A DNA stretch of 64,000 bases from Litorilinea aerophila (GTDB taxonomy: Bacteria > Chloroflexota > Anaerolineae > Caldilineales > Caldilineaceae). Where the stretch lies: the NCBI RefSeq assembly GCF_006569185.2, contig NZ_VIGC02000001.1:186001-250000 (forward strand), in the 5' to 3' direction. The notes under the pieces were generated by a model that saw only the letters and a program-made list of their open reading frames with translations, ran no database searches and was not told where the DNA came from. Shown here piece by piece: positions 16,401 through 24,760 of the stretch. Both the position numbers and the translations under genes were made by a program. The number at the start of each line of letters is the position of its first letter. The stretch's first letter is position 1.

Positions 16401-18829
16401 TCAATGCCTGCCGCCGTCAGGGTAACCGTGAAGGGCACGCCGGGTTGCTTGAAGTAGCCATCCGTCTCCAACGTCAGGGCTTCGGCAGCGCTGTAGACAT
16501 GGAAAACGGCCAGACTGCTCCCGGTCTGATGGCTGCCGTCATCCACGCTGGCTTCCACGCCCCAGATGGTCTGGAGCAGGTCTGCCTGCCAGGAGACAGG
16601 ATGCCCTGTGTTGCCCATCTGGGCAGTGAAGGTGATGGTGAGACGGCCCTGGGCATCGGTACGCGCGTGCACGGGCGGCTGGGACGACTCATACCACGTG
16701 TACGCTTCCCGGGTGTCCGGGTCCCACCACTGGCGAGGGGCCAGCTCAAACTGGTGGAGGACCACCTGAGCATCGGCCACCGGCTCGCCAAACAGATAGG
16801 CCGCGGAGAGGGTCACCGTAACCATCTCACCCACCACCAGCTGGCCGGCATGGGTTTCCACCGCCACGGCGTAGTCCGGCTTGCGGTAATCCTGGACCTT
16901 GAATGTCTGGCGGTGGTTTTCGCCATCCAGGGCGATCTCCACCTGGTAGTCGCCCAGCATGGCCCCCTCGGCCAGCTGGAAGGCGCCATGGGCAGTCCCG
17001 AAGCCATTTGTGGTCAGCTCCAGGCTCTGGACCAGGTTGTTGCGGGCGTCCCGCAGGCGGGCGATGAGGGGCGTGCCGCCAGGTGGCAGGCCGATGACCG
17101 CGTCGTCATCCTGTCGGACAATGGTCTTAAAAAACACCGTCTGTCCCGGGCGATAGATGGGGCGCTCGGTGTAGGTATGGACAGCGTAGCGCTGCGCGGC
17201 CGGTGCCGGCTCCCACCATCCCCACCCCAGATCCCCTCGGCTCTGCCACTCGGGGCTCAGGCCGATGGCGGTCACGTCATCGGCCACCCGGGCAATCACC
17301 ATGAGGGGCTGGGGATCTTGCGCCAGGGCCGTCCGATAGAGGCCGTGGGCGTCGGCCCTGCCCTGGGCCAGCCGGGACCCATCCCGGGCGTAGATTTCCA
17401 CGTCGGCGTTTGCCGCTGGCGCCCCGTTGATATCCGTCACCCAAGCCACCATCTGGCCTTCGGCCTGTTTGATCACCAGGACATGCCGGCTCAGGATCAC
17501 CAGGAGCTGATCGTTCACCTGGCCAGCCGTCAGGTTCAGGAGGTACAGGCCGGGCGCCACAGTGGGCGGGATCTGGGTTTCCTGGGCGAAGTCTGCGTAC
17601 TGGGCGGTGGACCGGCGGGCGACAGATTGCTCCCAACGGGTTTCCAGGGGCAGATCTGCGAAATCGATCAGGAGATCTTCGTATCCGGCCACGCCCCGAA
17701 ACCCGGAAGCGTAGCGATCCAGGAATTGGGGAAGCTCCAACCGGTACAGCTCGAACTGAACAGGGATAGGCAGTTGATTGAGCACAGAGAACTGGATCGC
17801 CCGACGGCCATCTGCATCCACCACCTGGGCATTGGCGCCCCAGCCAAAATGGGCCACATTGTCCCGCCCGGTGGTGTTGAACGACCAGGAAAAGGGGCGG
17901 CGCAGGAGGGGCTGGCTGTCTGCTGTCAGGGCCGTCGTGGCCAGGGTGACGGTGTAGGTGGTGTGTTCGGCCAGATAGTCCTGTTCAGGGCGGAAGATCA
18001 AGGTATTGTCCTGCCAGGAGAAGCCGCCGGGGACAGCAGGAGTAATATGAAAAGCCGCTTCGGTGCTGGCGGGATCCATGGCTCCCTCGAACTCCATTTC
18101 CACCGCCGCAGCCGGGTGAACCCATTCGCCATCCAGTGGGTAGGTGCGCAGGATGGGGGGCGGTGTGGTAAAGGAGATGGCCGGCGGAGCGGGCATGGGC
18201 TCCCCCTGGCTGTCCTGGAGGCCGTGTTGAAAGCGGAGAACAAAATCCAGCTCAGGCGGAAGGGGCGCCACCGGCGTCAGAGTGAGCATGTGGCCGTCGT
18301 CGCTCCAGCTCCAGTCGAAGTCCATGGGCGGCTCGGTGGACAGGCTCTGCCGGACGCTCTCGGGATCCATGGCGTAGTTAAAGACCAGGACCACGGGCGC
18401 ATCCCGGGCCAACAGGGTGGGATAGCTGGCGTAGGAGAGAACCTCTGGCGGGGTGTACGAGAGCGCCAGACCATCGCCCATGCGATCCCCCTGGAGGTCA
18501 GCAGCCGTACCGGCTAAACGGAAATGGTACTCCACGCCGGGGATGAGGGGAGAATCCACCGACGCGATCAGGGTGAGATTTTGCCAGTGCAGGGACAGGG
18601 TCGAGGCCGGCTCCGTGCCCAGGGCAGCCGCCACGCTGGCCGGATCCATGGGCCGGTCGAAGGTGACGTACAGCTTCGGGCGCCGCGGTTCCGGCCAGCC
18701 TGGGTCCAGGTAGGCATTGGTGACGAAAGCGGGCAGGTGGATATCCTCCTGGGCAGAGACAGGTCTCCCCACCTGACAGATCAAGAAAATCAGGGCGAGC
18801 AACACGGCACCCCTCATTCGACGTACCAT
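13442..18829 (-). CDS. Alpha-2-macroglobulin family protein (bacterial, thioester-containing)
   Basis: 1,795 residues from the ATG at 18829, which has GGAGG upstream; the longer reading frame to 18949 adds an unlikely N-terminus. A Sec signal peptide (LLALIFLICQVGRPVSAQ) without a lipobox suggests a secreted or envelope-associated protein. Tandem beta-sandwich MG domains fill residues 40-1080, including YTERPIYRPGQTVFFK. A glycine run near residues 1083-1094 followed by LLASPRRDF looks like the bait region. The thioester site is C1321-V-E-Q1324 in YGCVEQTMSR, followed by an alpha/alpha barrel. Family members trap attacking proteases by covalent attachment. The frequent partner PBP1C is not next to it. 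Confidence 0.93.
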   Translation of the reverse strand: MVRRMRGAVLLALIFLICQVGRPVSAQEDIHLPAFVTNAYLDPGWPEPRRPKLYVTFDRPMDPASVAAALGTEPASTLSLHWQNLTLIASVDSPLIPGVEYHFRLAGTAADLQGDRMGDGLALSYTPPEVLSYASYPTLLARDAPVVLVFNYAMDPESVRQSLSTEPPMDFDWSWSDDGHMLTLTPVAPLPPELDFVLRFQHGLQDSQGEPMPAPPAISFTTPPPILRTYPLDGEWVHPAAAVEMEFEGAMDPASTEAAFHITPAVPGGFSWQDNTLIFRPEQDYLAEHTTYTVTLATTALTADSQPLLRRPFSWSFNTTGRDNVAHFGWGANAQVVDADGRRAIQFSVLNQLPIPVQFELYRLELPQFLDRYASGFRGVAGYEDLLIDFADLPLETRWEQSVARRSTAQYADFAQETQIPPTVAPGLYLLNLTAGQVNDQLLVILSRHVLVIKQAEGQMVAWVTDINGAPAANADVEIYARDGSRLAQGRADAHGLYRTALAQDPQPLMVIARVADDVTAIGLSPEWQSRGDLGWGWWEPAPAAQRYAVHTYTERPIYRPGQTVFFKTIVRQDDDAVIGLPPGGTPLIARLRDARNNLVQSLELTTNGFGTAHGAFQLAEGAMLGDYQVEIALDGENHRQTFKVQDYRKPDYAVAVETHAGQLVVGEMVTVTLSAAYLFGEPVADAQVVLHQFELAPRQWWDPDTREAYTWYESSQPPVHARTDAQGRLTITFTAQMGNTGHPVSWQADLLQTIWGVEASVDDGSHQTGSSLAVFHVYSAAEALTLETDGYFKQPGVPFTVTLTAAGIDGTPVSDRGVELALIPYGRPGAEQRALTPQAGLNTDGEGKVQLPLTVDEPGYYELRADATDSLGNAIGYSTWLYVFDQTSPWITSNQGDLRIRAQQDTFAPGDVARLVVESATDGPALLTVERGTTRREQLVQLHSPLTVVELPVQADDAPNIFVTISTWEAQDTRLTDATWTNLPDSRLRQDQVELHVPVTDKTLRVAILSDGERYGPREEATFAVQVTDEAGQPVVAELSLALVDEAIFALSEDLAGPIFDAFYAEREHGVRTYDGMALIRWLGGGGGGGGDGGLLASPRRDFADTALWLPAIQTDATGRATVTVTLPDNLTRWRMTVKATTGPETQVGEAYTHITTWQPIVVRPLLPRGLTAGDELAISALVQNHDDQVRQLAVGLQGDDALLALQDAVTQTLRLEPGEVKVVGWPAQALIPGQVELTVWAVDEASTLGDSVELPLEIRPLAVPEVINQVGLVEGAFTATVQLPPGALAMSQVRIELSRSIAGSMLQGLEYLTGFPYGCVEQTMSRALPNAVVGRALHQIGIDHSTLAVDLPLLIDAGVQRLYGYQHNDGGWGWWYDDSSQDYQTAWVVFGLAVTAEAGYPVDPQVIDRGVSWLAAHLAEMDLRTRAFALYSMAMAGQGDLEATRSLAAEMEQPGSPQDAFSQAALALSLYRLGLEPLAQEWLDALAAAATVEEDHVYWLNPAEDGHYYQKNMASSVRSTALALSAFVQIRPGHPLEAGIVRWLMAQRRGEGWGSTNETAFTLLALTDHLLANQEAIPDAGYTVQLNGESIAGGALGLGELTGTVIIPAGQMAPGDNQVVLLATAGPLYYTIQQRLYLPQAEIGPAGNVEIRRLYLDPVSGQEVAWVAAGQLVQVLLSVRVSERAFYLLVEDRLPGGLEALNEGLNTTSHVAADFLEPVLYWQEYGYNHKEIWGDRVSFFITELSPGLHTYSYLARATQEGHFLSLPAEAAAMYDTTTWGRSASSVLRIGASE

Positions 18830-19080
18830 GTTTTTTCCTCCTTCAGGGAAAAAGAAACGCAGAGGGATAAGCGGTGGGAGACCGATGGGGCATGGCGATC
18901 CACGGGCATGCAGATGCCTGCAACCATTATAGGAAGGCCTCCCCGGCATGTTGGACCAAATTCAGACCATTTGCCTACGCAGCGGCCCGTCAAGCGGGCG
19001 CCTGCTTTCGGCCATCAGGGCCCATGCCACGCTCTCCATGGTCCAGTTTGGCAGGGCTCACCCAAAACCATTTCAAAACA

Positions 19081-19109
19081 TTGACAAAACCATAACAACG
19101 TGCTAAGAT
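19081..19109 (+). promoter_or_regulatory. Strong promoter before the squalene/phytoene synthase gene
   Basis: A consensus TTGACA (19081-19086), 17 bp, then TAAGAT (19104-19109). Transcription would start near 19116, giving a leader of about 160 bases. The rest of the 18830-19274 gap shows nothing else I can assign. Confidence 0.75.
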
Positions 19110-19274
19110 AGGGCCACGTGACCGAATCACGGAACTCGACGGCCAGATCCGCCATGGCACCCCAAGATGCAGCAGGTACAGGGAGTTTCCAGTCCGCCAT
19201 GGGATGCCCCCACGGGAAACAGTTGCCGATCCTTGCCGTCAAGTTCCACGTTCTCTTCAAAGCAGGGGGAAACC

Positions 19275-20207
19275 GTGACTGCCCAAACTTCCGCCTGGGA
19301 GGAGCGTCTGCTCCAGCAGGCCCTGCCCCACCTGGCCCTTCACCTGCCCCGGTCGAGCCAGCCCATCCCGTCGGACCCGACCCTGCGCCGGGCCTACCGC
19401 CACTGTGCCCGGATCGCCGCCCGACACAGCCGCTCCTTTACCTGGGCTTCGGCCCTCCTGCCCCCGGCGAAGCGGCAGGCCATCCGCGCCCTCTACGCCT
19501 TCTGTCGCACCACCGACGACCTGGTGGACCGGCCCCAGGGCGAGCCCACCCGGCAACTGGAAGCCTGGGAACAGCGCCTGGCCCACCCCGATCCCGACGA
19601 CCCCGTGCCCTGGGCCTGGGCCGATACCCGGGTGCGCCACGCCGTGCCGGACGCCTACGCCCGCCAGCTCATCCACGGCGTCTCCCGGGATCTCTACCAG
19701 CACCGCTACGAGACCTTCGCCGACCTGGCCGTCTACTGCTATGGGGTGGCATCCACCGTGGGGTTGATGAGCATGCACATCGTCGGCTTCGCCGGCCCCG
19801 AAGCTGTCCCCTACGCGGTGAAGCTGGGGGTGGCCCTCCAGCTCACCAACATCCTGCGGGATGTGGCCGAGGACTACCGCAACGGCCGGATTTACCTGCC
19901 CCAGGCAGAACTGGCGGCCTTTGGCCTGGATGAAACCGACCTGGCCCGGGGGGTGGTGACGCCAGCCTGGCGGGCCTTCATGCAGATGCAGATTGCCCGC
20001 AACCGTCGCCTCTACGCCGAGGCCTGGCCGGGGATTCGCCTGCTGAACCCCGATGGACGCCTGGCCATAGCTGCGGCCGCCGACCTCTACCGGGCCATCC
20101 TGGACGACATCGAGGCCCACGATTACGACGTGTTCAGCCGTCGCGCCCACATCGGCACATGGGCCAAGGTGCGGCGGGTGGCCCGTCTCTGGCTTCTTCA
20201 CAAATAG
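19275..20207 (+). CDS. Squalene/phytoene synthase family prenyltransferase
   Basis: 310 residues from a GTG with AGGGGGAA upstream; an earlier in-frame ATG at 19167 would add 36 atypical residues. The two aspartate-rich Mg2+-binding motifs are present: DDLVD (81-85) and DVAED (about 196-200, in [11 protein letters not shown]). Family enzymes join two prenyl diphosphates head to head, making phytoene or squalene. No other carotenoid or hopanoid gene is next to it; a desaturase-like oxidoreductase is 18 kb away at 38017. Product specificity cannot be told from motifs alone. Confidence 0.9.
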   Translation: MTAQTSAWEERLLQQALPHLALHLPRSSQPIPSDPTLRRAYRHCARIAARHSRSFTWASALLPPAKRQAIRALYAFCRTTDDLVDRPQGEPTRQLEAWEQRLAHPDPDDPVPWAWADTRVRHAVPDAYARQLIHGVSRDLYQHRYETFADLAVYCYGVASTVGLMSMHIVGFAGPEAVPYAVKLGVALQLTNILRDVAEDYRNGRIYLPQAELAAFGLDETDLARGVVTPAWRAFMQMQIARNRRLYAEAWPGIRLLNPDGRLAIAAAADLYRAILDDIEAHDYDVFSRRAHIGTWAKVRRVARLWLLHK

Positions 20208-20216
20208 GGAAATCCC

Positions 20217-21290
20217 ATGCAAACCGACCCACGTCCCGAGTCCCAGCCGCCGGAGACGTTGCCCCCTGCTTCCCCGGTATCCGGCCGCCCCAGGCCGGCA
20301 GCCACAACCGAGAGTACGGCCTGGTCCTTCCCCCGTCCCAGGCTGGTGGTCAGCCGCTGCCTGAATTTTCACCACTGCCGCTACGACGGCAGCCTCATTC
20401 CCAACAGCATCATCGCATCCCTGCAGGACTATGTGGAGTTCGTGCCCATCTGCCCGGAGGTGGAGATCGGCCTGGGTGTGCCCCGGCCGCCCGTCCGCCT
20501 GGTGCAAGGCGAAGGGGAGATCCGGCTGGTCCAGCCCGACACCGGCCGGGATCTGACCCAGGCCATGGCGGAGTTCAGCACCACCTTCCTGGGCAGCCTG
20601 CCGCCGGTGGATGGTTTCATCCTGAAGAACCGCTCGCCCTCCTGCGCCATTCAGGACGCCCGGGTCCATGTGGAAGCAGGGGCCAGGGGTGGCGCCCCAG
20701 GCCGACGCCCGGGGCTCTTCGGCGCCGCGGTGCTGGCACGCTTCCCTCTGCTGCCGGTGGAGGATGAAGGCCGGCTGACCAACCGGGCCATCCGGGAGCA
20801 TTTCTTCACCGTCATCTTCGCCCTGGCCCGCCTGCGCCAGGTGGAGGCAAGCGGGAAGATGGCCGCGCTGGTGGAGTTCCACAGCCGCTACAAGCTGCTC
20901 CTCATGGGGCTGGACCAGCTCCGGACGCGGGAATTGGGCCGCATCGTAGCCAACCACGCTCGCCTCTCCTTCCCTGTGGTGGTGGCCCGCTATCGCACGG
21001 CCCTGCAATGGGCGTTTCAGCAGCCACCGGCCCGCCCGGCCATGGTGAATGTACTGATGCACGCCCTGGGCTACTTCTCTCGCCAGCTCCACCCCAGGGA
21101 AAAAGGCTACTTTTTGGAGATGTTGAACGAATATCGGGAGGGGCGGTTGCCCCTGAGCACGCCGGTGGGGGTGTTGCGGGCCTGGGTGGTCCGCTTTCAG
21201 GATCCCTACCTGGCCGGCCAGGCCCTCTTTCACCCCTTCCCCACCCCGCTGGTGGATCTGAACGACTCCGGCAAAGGACGCTCCGCCTGA
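20217..21290 (+). CDS. DUF523-DUF1722 two-domain protein (YbgA-like)
   Basis: 357 residues, starting 9 bp after the prenyl synthase stop with an AGGGAAA ribosome site, so probably co-transcribed. After a proline-rich start of about 40 residues comes a DUF523 domain (SRCLNFHHCRYDG, VPICPEVEIGLGVPRPP, GFILKNRSPSC). The second half is a DUF1722/YbgA domain (HSRYKLLLMGL, YFSRQLHPREK). Cysteines in SRC, PICPE and SPSC could bind metal. Function is unproven; such proteins often lie near photolyase or isoprenoid genes. Confidence 0.85.
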   Translation: MQTDPRPESQPPETLPPASPVSGRPRPAATTESTAWSFPRPRLVVSRCLNFHHCRYDGSLIPNSIIASLQDYVEFVPICPEVEIGLGVPRPPVRLVQGEGEIRLVQPDTGRDLTQAMAEFSTTFLGSLPPVDGFILKNRSPSCAIQDARVHVEAGARGGAPGRRPGLFGAAVLARFPLLPVEDEGRLTNRAIREHFFTVIFALARLRQVEASGKMAALVEFHSRYKLLLMGLDQLRTRELGRIVANHARLSFPVVVARYRTALQWAFQQPPARPAMVNVLMHALGYFSRQLHPREKGYFLEMLNEYREGRLPLSTPVGVLRAWVVRFQDPYLAGQALFHPFPTPLVDLNDSGKGRSA

Positions 21291-21319
21291 CGGACCGCCA
21301 TCAAATCACCGGCCACAAA

Positions 21320-21350
21320 CACAGCGCCGACCTAAAAGGTCGGCGCTGTG
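21320..21350 (+). terminator. Intrinsic terminator-like hairpin
   Basis: A perfect 14-bp stem CACAGCGCCGACCT / AGGTCGGCGCTGTG with an AAA loop lies 29 bp after the DUF523 protein stop. Only a short T run follows. Confidence 0.7.
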
Positions 21351-21503
21351 ACATTTCCCACGAATCCTTTGACAGCCGTCCTCCATAGTGGCGCACTGTG
21401 TGGATGCGTCCACGTGCCCAGGCGGGTTCTGTTGGAGGAGCGGAAATAGGGAGGGAAAGGATCAGGCAGCTACGTCACGTCGGCTGTGCCGGATTTGCAG
21501 CAA

Positions 21504-21687
21504 CATTTATGTACATGCACAATAGTGGTACAATTGTACATGACTCCCCTGCAAAAAGGGCATTTTTAAACGCAAAGGCGCAGAGGCGCAAAGAAACGCA
21601 GGAAAGAGTAACCCGAATCAGCGTTCATCTGCGTGGGTCCGCGTCCTGACTTGACCTTTGTGCAGTAGAGCCACAATTGTACATAAT
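21504..21687 (+). promoter_or_regulatory. Toxin-antitoxin control region with duplicated ACAATTGTACAT motif
   Basis: The motif ACAATTGTACAT occurs at 21530-21541 (inside the palindrome GTACAATTGTAC) and again at 21673-21684, each preceded by a related TGCA/AGTG-like stretch. Between them lies a CGCAAAGGCGC-type dispersed repeat. A promoter could be TTGTGC (21658-21663), 18 bp, CATAAT (21682-21687). The palindromes are plausible binding sites for the antitoxin. Confidence 0.45.
21541..21600 (+). repeat. Dispersed CGCAAAGRCGC repeat (copy 1)
   Basis: It starts TGACTCCCCTGCAAAAAGG and continues through ACGCAAAGGCGCAGAGGC. It matches 42821-42873 almost base for base over its first 40 positions. 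Both copies are intergenic. Confidence 0.7.
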
Positions 21688-21710
21688 GGAGTGAAAAGGG
21701 GGCGCCAGTT

Positions 21711-22109
21711 ATGGAAGTCGTGGTCGACGCATCAGTCATCATCGCCGTTATCGCCAATGAACCTCAAAAACAAAGACTTATCACTCTCACCACTGGCGCA
21801 GACTTAATCGCCCCTTTTTCAATCCATTGGGAAATCGGGAATGCGTTCTCCGCAATCCTCAAGAAGGGACGAATCACCTTGCATCAAGCGATTCGGGCCA
21901 TTGCGATCTACCAAAACATCCCGATACGTTTTGCCGAAATCGAATTGGAGAAATCGCTAAAAATCGCTGCTGAGTTGAACATCTATGCTTACGATGCTTA
22001 CTTGATCTGCTGTGCCTTGAAATACAACGCTCCCCTACTTTCTCTGGATCAAAATTTGGTTCGACTGGCACAGATGCAAGGAGTGAACGTGATAGAGGTG
22101 GAGCCATGA
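21711..22109 (+). CDS. PIN-domain toxin (VapC-like)
   Basis: 132 residues with the PIN-domain acidic site: D6 in VVVDASV, E41 in HWEIGNA, D95 in AYDAYL and D113 in SLDQN. PIN toxins are Mg2+-dependent ribonucleases, often cutting tRNA or rRNA. The gene overlaps the next by 4 bases (ATGA), so toxin and antitoxin are coupled, but the toxin comes first, the reverse of the usual order. It is AT-richer than its surroundings, as mobile toxin-antitoxin modules often are. The upstream region carries palindromes that may be operators. Confidence 0.88.
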   Translation: MEVVVDASVIIAVIANEPQKQRLITLTTGADLIAPFSIHWEIGNAFSAILKKGRITLHQAIRAIAIYQNIPIRFAEIELEKSLKIAAELNIYAYDAYLICCALKYNAPLLSLDQNLVRLAQMQGVNVIEVEP

Positions 22110-22333
22110 ATGTCTACACGTACAGCGAAGCTCGTCAGAAATTGGCCACCCTGCTGGACAAAGCCTTGCAGGAAGGGGCGGTTCTCATCAAGCGCAAGGA
22201 CGGACAGGTTTTCGTCGTAAAACCCCAAAGCCCACAGAATTCGCCCCTGGATGTGGAGGGAATAGAGCTGAATCTCAACGCCGACGAGATTATCGCCTTT
22301 GTGCACGAAGGCAGACGCACCCCGAACCCGTGA
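22106..22333 (+). CDS. Phd/YefM-type antitoxin
   Basis: 75 residues. The start MNVYTYSEARQKLATLLDKA is the N-terminal DNA-binding fold of Phd/YefM antitoxins, followed by VLIKRKDGQVFVVKP. The C-terminal part (NADEIIAFVHEGRR) is a short charged tail likely to bind the toxin's active site. Ribosome site GAGGTGGAG lies inside the toxin gene, and the start overlaps the toxin stop. A strong hairpin at 22427 follows. Confidence 0.87.
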   Translation: MNVYTYSEARQKLATLLDKALQEGAVLIKRKDGQVFVVKPQSPQNSPLDVEGIELNLNADEIIAFVHEGRRTPNP

Positions 22334-22426
22334 GTGCACAGGTTCGGAGCGTACAGCCCGATATCTGTTTTCCCCCAACGGTTGGAATGATCCCCGTCGC
22401 GCGATATGATGCCTGTTTGAAACCGA

Positions 22427-22451
22427 CAGGGCGGGCTGGTAGCCCGCCCTG
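22427..22451 (+). terminator. Hairpin after the toxin-antitoxin pair
   Basis: A perfect 11-bp stem CAGGGCGGGCT / AGCCCGCCCTG with a GGT loop. It is also part of a GC-rich palindromic stretch running to about 22535 (including GTCACA-TATCCT-TGTGTGAC) that resembles the GTAGGTCCGG repeat family. Confidence 0.55.
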
Positions 22452-22516
22452 CATGAATTGATTCCGATGGATGGGGACGCCTCGCTCCCCGGCCGGACAG
22501 GGCTGCTTGCCCGTTG

Positions 22517-23038
22517 TCACATATCCTTGTGTGACCTGCGTACTGAGGGGACAAGCAGCTTGTACATGACATAGGCATCTACATAGCCATATGTTGGGTG
22601 CCGGAAAGCTTCCGGCAGGGTACCGACGATCTCGAAACCGAGCTTTTGCCAGAGACGCACAGCGCCCTGGTTGGTGGACACAACCAGGTTGAACTGCATG
22701 GCCCGAAAGCCACGGCGACGGGCTTCCTCCTGCGAATGCTGACACATGGTGGACGCGATGCCCCGACCCCGGGCATGCTGACCTACCACATAGCCACAGT
22801 TGCAGACGTGGGATCCCTGTCCTGGTTGATTGGGTTTGATGTAGTAGGTGCCAAGAATCTGGCCGTCTTCATCTTGGGCCACAAAGGTGGCAGCAGGGAT
22901 CTCTACCCAGTGCCTGTGCGCTTCTTCCTCAGAAATATCCCTGGCAAAGCTGTAGGTTTCGCCGGCGCGGAAGACCGGCTCCAGGATACGCCAGACGTCG
23001 GGCCAGTCCACAGGATGAAAGAGTCGAACAGTGATCAT
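22517..23038 (-). CDS. GNAT-family N-acetyltransferase
   Basis: 173 residues from the ATG at 23038, chosen because MITVRLFHPVDWPDVW is the usual GNAT opening; the GTG at 23077 lies in a repeat element. The acetyl-CoA binding motif is GQHARGRGIAST (Q/RxxGxG/A type), followed by FNLVVSTNQGAVRLWQKLGF, the typical motif B. Domain knowledge allows acetyl transfer to an amino group of an unknown small molecule or protein. The last codons (RRSHKDM) run into a palindromic repeat, so the C-terminus may have been changed by it. Confidence 0.85.
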   Translation of the reverse strand: MITVRLFHPVDWPDVWRILEPVFRAGETYSFARDISEEEAHRHWVEIPAATFVAQDEDGQILGTYYIKPNQPGQGSHVCNCGYVVGQHARGRGIASTMCQHSQEEARRRGFRAMQFNLVVSTNQGAVRLWQKLGFEIVGTLPEAFRHPTYGYVDAYVMYKLLVPSVRRSHKDM

Positions 23039-23076
23039 GACGAACAGGTGAAATTCTCTCCATCTGTCGGGCTGCA

Positions 23077-23167
23077 CCAGTACAGTCTGGCGTCAATACC
23101 ACGGCAGAAATTCGCCGATAGTATCCACCAGAGGGAGTGCCGCCCGATTTCTGCCGGGCTGTACTAG
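23077..23167. repeat. Inverted-repeat element, CTAGTACAG family (copy A)
   Basis: Left arm CCAGTACAGTCTGGCGT...ACGGCAGAAATTCGCCGATAGT; right arm ...GATTTCTGCCGGGCTGTACTAG. The ends are inverted copies of each other (CAGTACAG / CTGTACTAG, and GGCAGAAAT / ATTTCTGCC). The core CCACCAGAGGGAGTGC is shared with copies at 39435 and 59694. It fills the gap between the GNAT and esterase genes, and its right-end CTAG supplies the esterase stop codon. Confidence 0.8.
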
Positions 23168-24126
23168 CTGTGCAGCGCGCGCTTGAGAAGCCGGGTGTAC
23201 TCCGCGGTAAAGCGCTGGGCGGCGTCGGACTCGGGGGCAAAGAGGTCAAAGGCGTGAAAGCCGTCTGCATAGACGTGAAGCTCGGTGGGGACGCCGGCCT
23301 GCATCAGCCGCTGGGCGTACGCGATATCCTCGTCCCGGAAGAGGTCGGGTGTGCCCACGCCGACGAAGGTGGGCGGCAGGCCGCTCACATCCTGGGCACG
23401 GAAGGGCGCAGCGTATGTCGAAATCCCCTCACTGCCGGGCTCCTGCCCCAGGTACGAACGCCATCCGATCAGGTTGTTGGCCCGGGTCCAGAGGGGGGCG
23501 TCGGGCGTCCCCGGCCCGGCCGGTTTCACATTGGTGTCATCGAGCATGGGGTAGATGAGCAGCTGGTAGCAGACGTCTACCTCGCCCCGATCCCGGGCCA
23601 GCAGCCCCAGCCCCGCGGCCAGTCCGCCGCCGGCGCTGGCCCCGCCGATGGCAATGCGCTTCGGGTTGACGCCAAGTTGATCCGCACTGGCAGCCAGCCA
23701 TTTGAGGGCGGCGTAGCAATCTTCCAGGGGCGCGGGGAACGGATGTTCCGGCGCCAAACGATACTCCACTGAAGCTACCACGCAGTTCAACGAAAGGGCC
23801 AGGCTCTTTGCCTTGAGGTCATCCTGTTCGACGCTGCCCAGCACATAACCGCCCCCGTGGATCCACAGCAGGGCAGGCAAGATTTCGGGCCGGTCTTCCG
23901 GCTCGTAGACCCGGACCATCACATCGGGCGCGCCCGCCGGGCCAGGGGCGTGTTCATCGCGGCTCACCACGCCGGGGATAGGTGGCGCTTCGGCCGCCAT
24001 GGCTGCGTTCATCTCGGCCAGAAAGCGCCGAGCGGCAGGGATGTCATCCAGGTTGATGCCACCGGGCACCAGTTGTTCAAACGCGGCCAGTCCGGCCGCC
24101 AGCTCTGGATCACGGATGGGATGCAT
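23164..24126 (-). CDS. Alpha/beta hydrolase, hormone-sensitive-lipase (Aes-like) esterase
   Basis: 320 residues with a strong AGGAGG ribosome site. The HGGGYVLGS oxyanion-hole motif lies near residue 90, and the nucleophile elbow is GGASAGGGLA. The late TPDLFRDED and GFHAFDL segments hold the expected Asp and His. This set defines family IV (HSL) carboxylesterases, which cleave short-chain acyl esters. Its TAG stop is formed by the CTAG end of the neighbouring inverted-repeat element, so the last residues (LLKRALHS) could be the native end or a slight alteration. Confidence 0.9.
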   Translation of the reverse strand: MHPIRDPELAAGLAAFEQLVPGGINLDDIPAARRFLAEMNAAMAAEAPPIPGVVSRDEHAPGPAGAPDVMVRVYEPEDRPEILPALLWIHGGGYVLGSVEQDDLKAKSLALSLNCVVASVEYRLAPEHPFPAPLEDCYAALKWLAASADQLGVNPKRIAIGGASAGGGLAAGLGLLARDRGEVDVCYQLLIYPMLDDTNVKPAGPGTPDAPLWTRANNLIGWRSYLGQEPGSEGISTYAAPFRAQDVSGLPPTFVGVGTPDLFRDEDIAYAQRLMQAGVPTELHVYADGFHAFDLFAPESDAAQRFTAEYTRLLKRALHS

Positions 24127-24760
24127 GGGTTTCCTCCTATGAATTTTTCTTGTCGATGTCCTGCACCATCACTTCTTCCCACTATCTTTGCACTGTATTT
24201 TCAGCCACAGATTGCACAGATAACACGGATTACACAGACAACGCCGCATGGGGCGAGTGCGCATCTGAGGATGCGCACTCCTCGAAAGGATCACCACCGC
24301 CACGCGGAGTTGGCATCCTCAGATGCCGACCCAGTCGCTGCGCAGCCGTTGCCGTCCCTGCACCTGTCCGGATTGGGTGCAACACGTGCGTAGGGCGGGT
24401 CTCTGGCCCGCCGTGGGTGGCTGGTTCGACCGCGACAGCGGGCGGGCACGGCGGCCCGCCCCTACGGGAACGGGCGCCCTTCCGGGCACCACCGTGCGGC
24501 CGGAGACCGCACCTACGACAGGAGCCGCCATCCGCGCAGAGCGGACGCCACGGATATGGGGGGCGGCGTGAAATCGATAGTTGGGCGGTCCGCTTGTCGG
24601 CTGAGGTCTTGTGCAGGGTGTGCGCCATATGGCCCAACCAGCTTGCCGCCAATATACAGCCGTATCTACGGCTGGTCAAGGAAAAAATCATGGGGCAGGG
24701 CGGTATCCCTTCGTCAGCCAGATGTCCCCGGCCACATCGCATCCCCATCCCGGTAGGGAC
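24127..24760. other. Gene-free stretch with repeat debris
   Basis: No convincing gene is visible. It contains a CACAGATAACACGGATTACACAG stretch (24214-24238) of the type found in dispersed repeats and a GC-rich palindromic block at 24390-24464. A short reading (PYLRLVKEKI, near 24660) might be another gene scrap, but it is too short to assign. Confidence 0.5.
24390..24464. repeat. GC-rich terminal-inverted repeat, possible GTAGG family member
   Basis: It begins GTAGGGCGGGTCTCTGGCCCGCC and ends GGCCCGCCCCTAC, so the ends are inverted copies. The plan resembles the 1653 and 52569 repeats, but the interior differs. Confidence 0.45.

Noticed and set aside
15998-18517. 839-codon open frame antisense to the alpha-2-macroglobulin gene
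   Set aside because: A shadow of the macroglobulin gene; no recognisable motif and an unlikely amino-acid make-up.
21541-21660. CRISPR-like repeats in the CGCAAAGGCGC stretch
   Set aside because: The units are short, variable and have no spacers of constant length; no cas gene is present.
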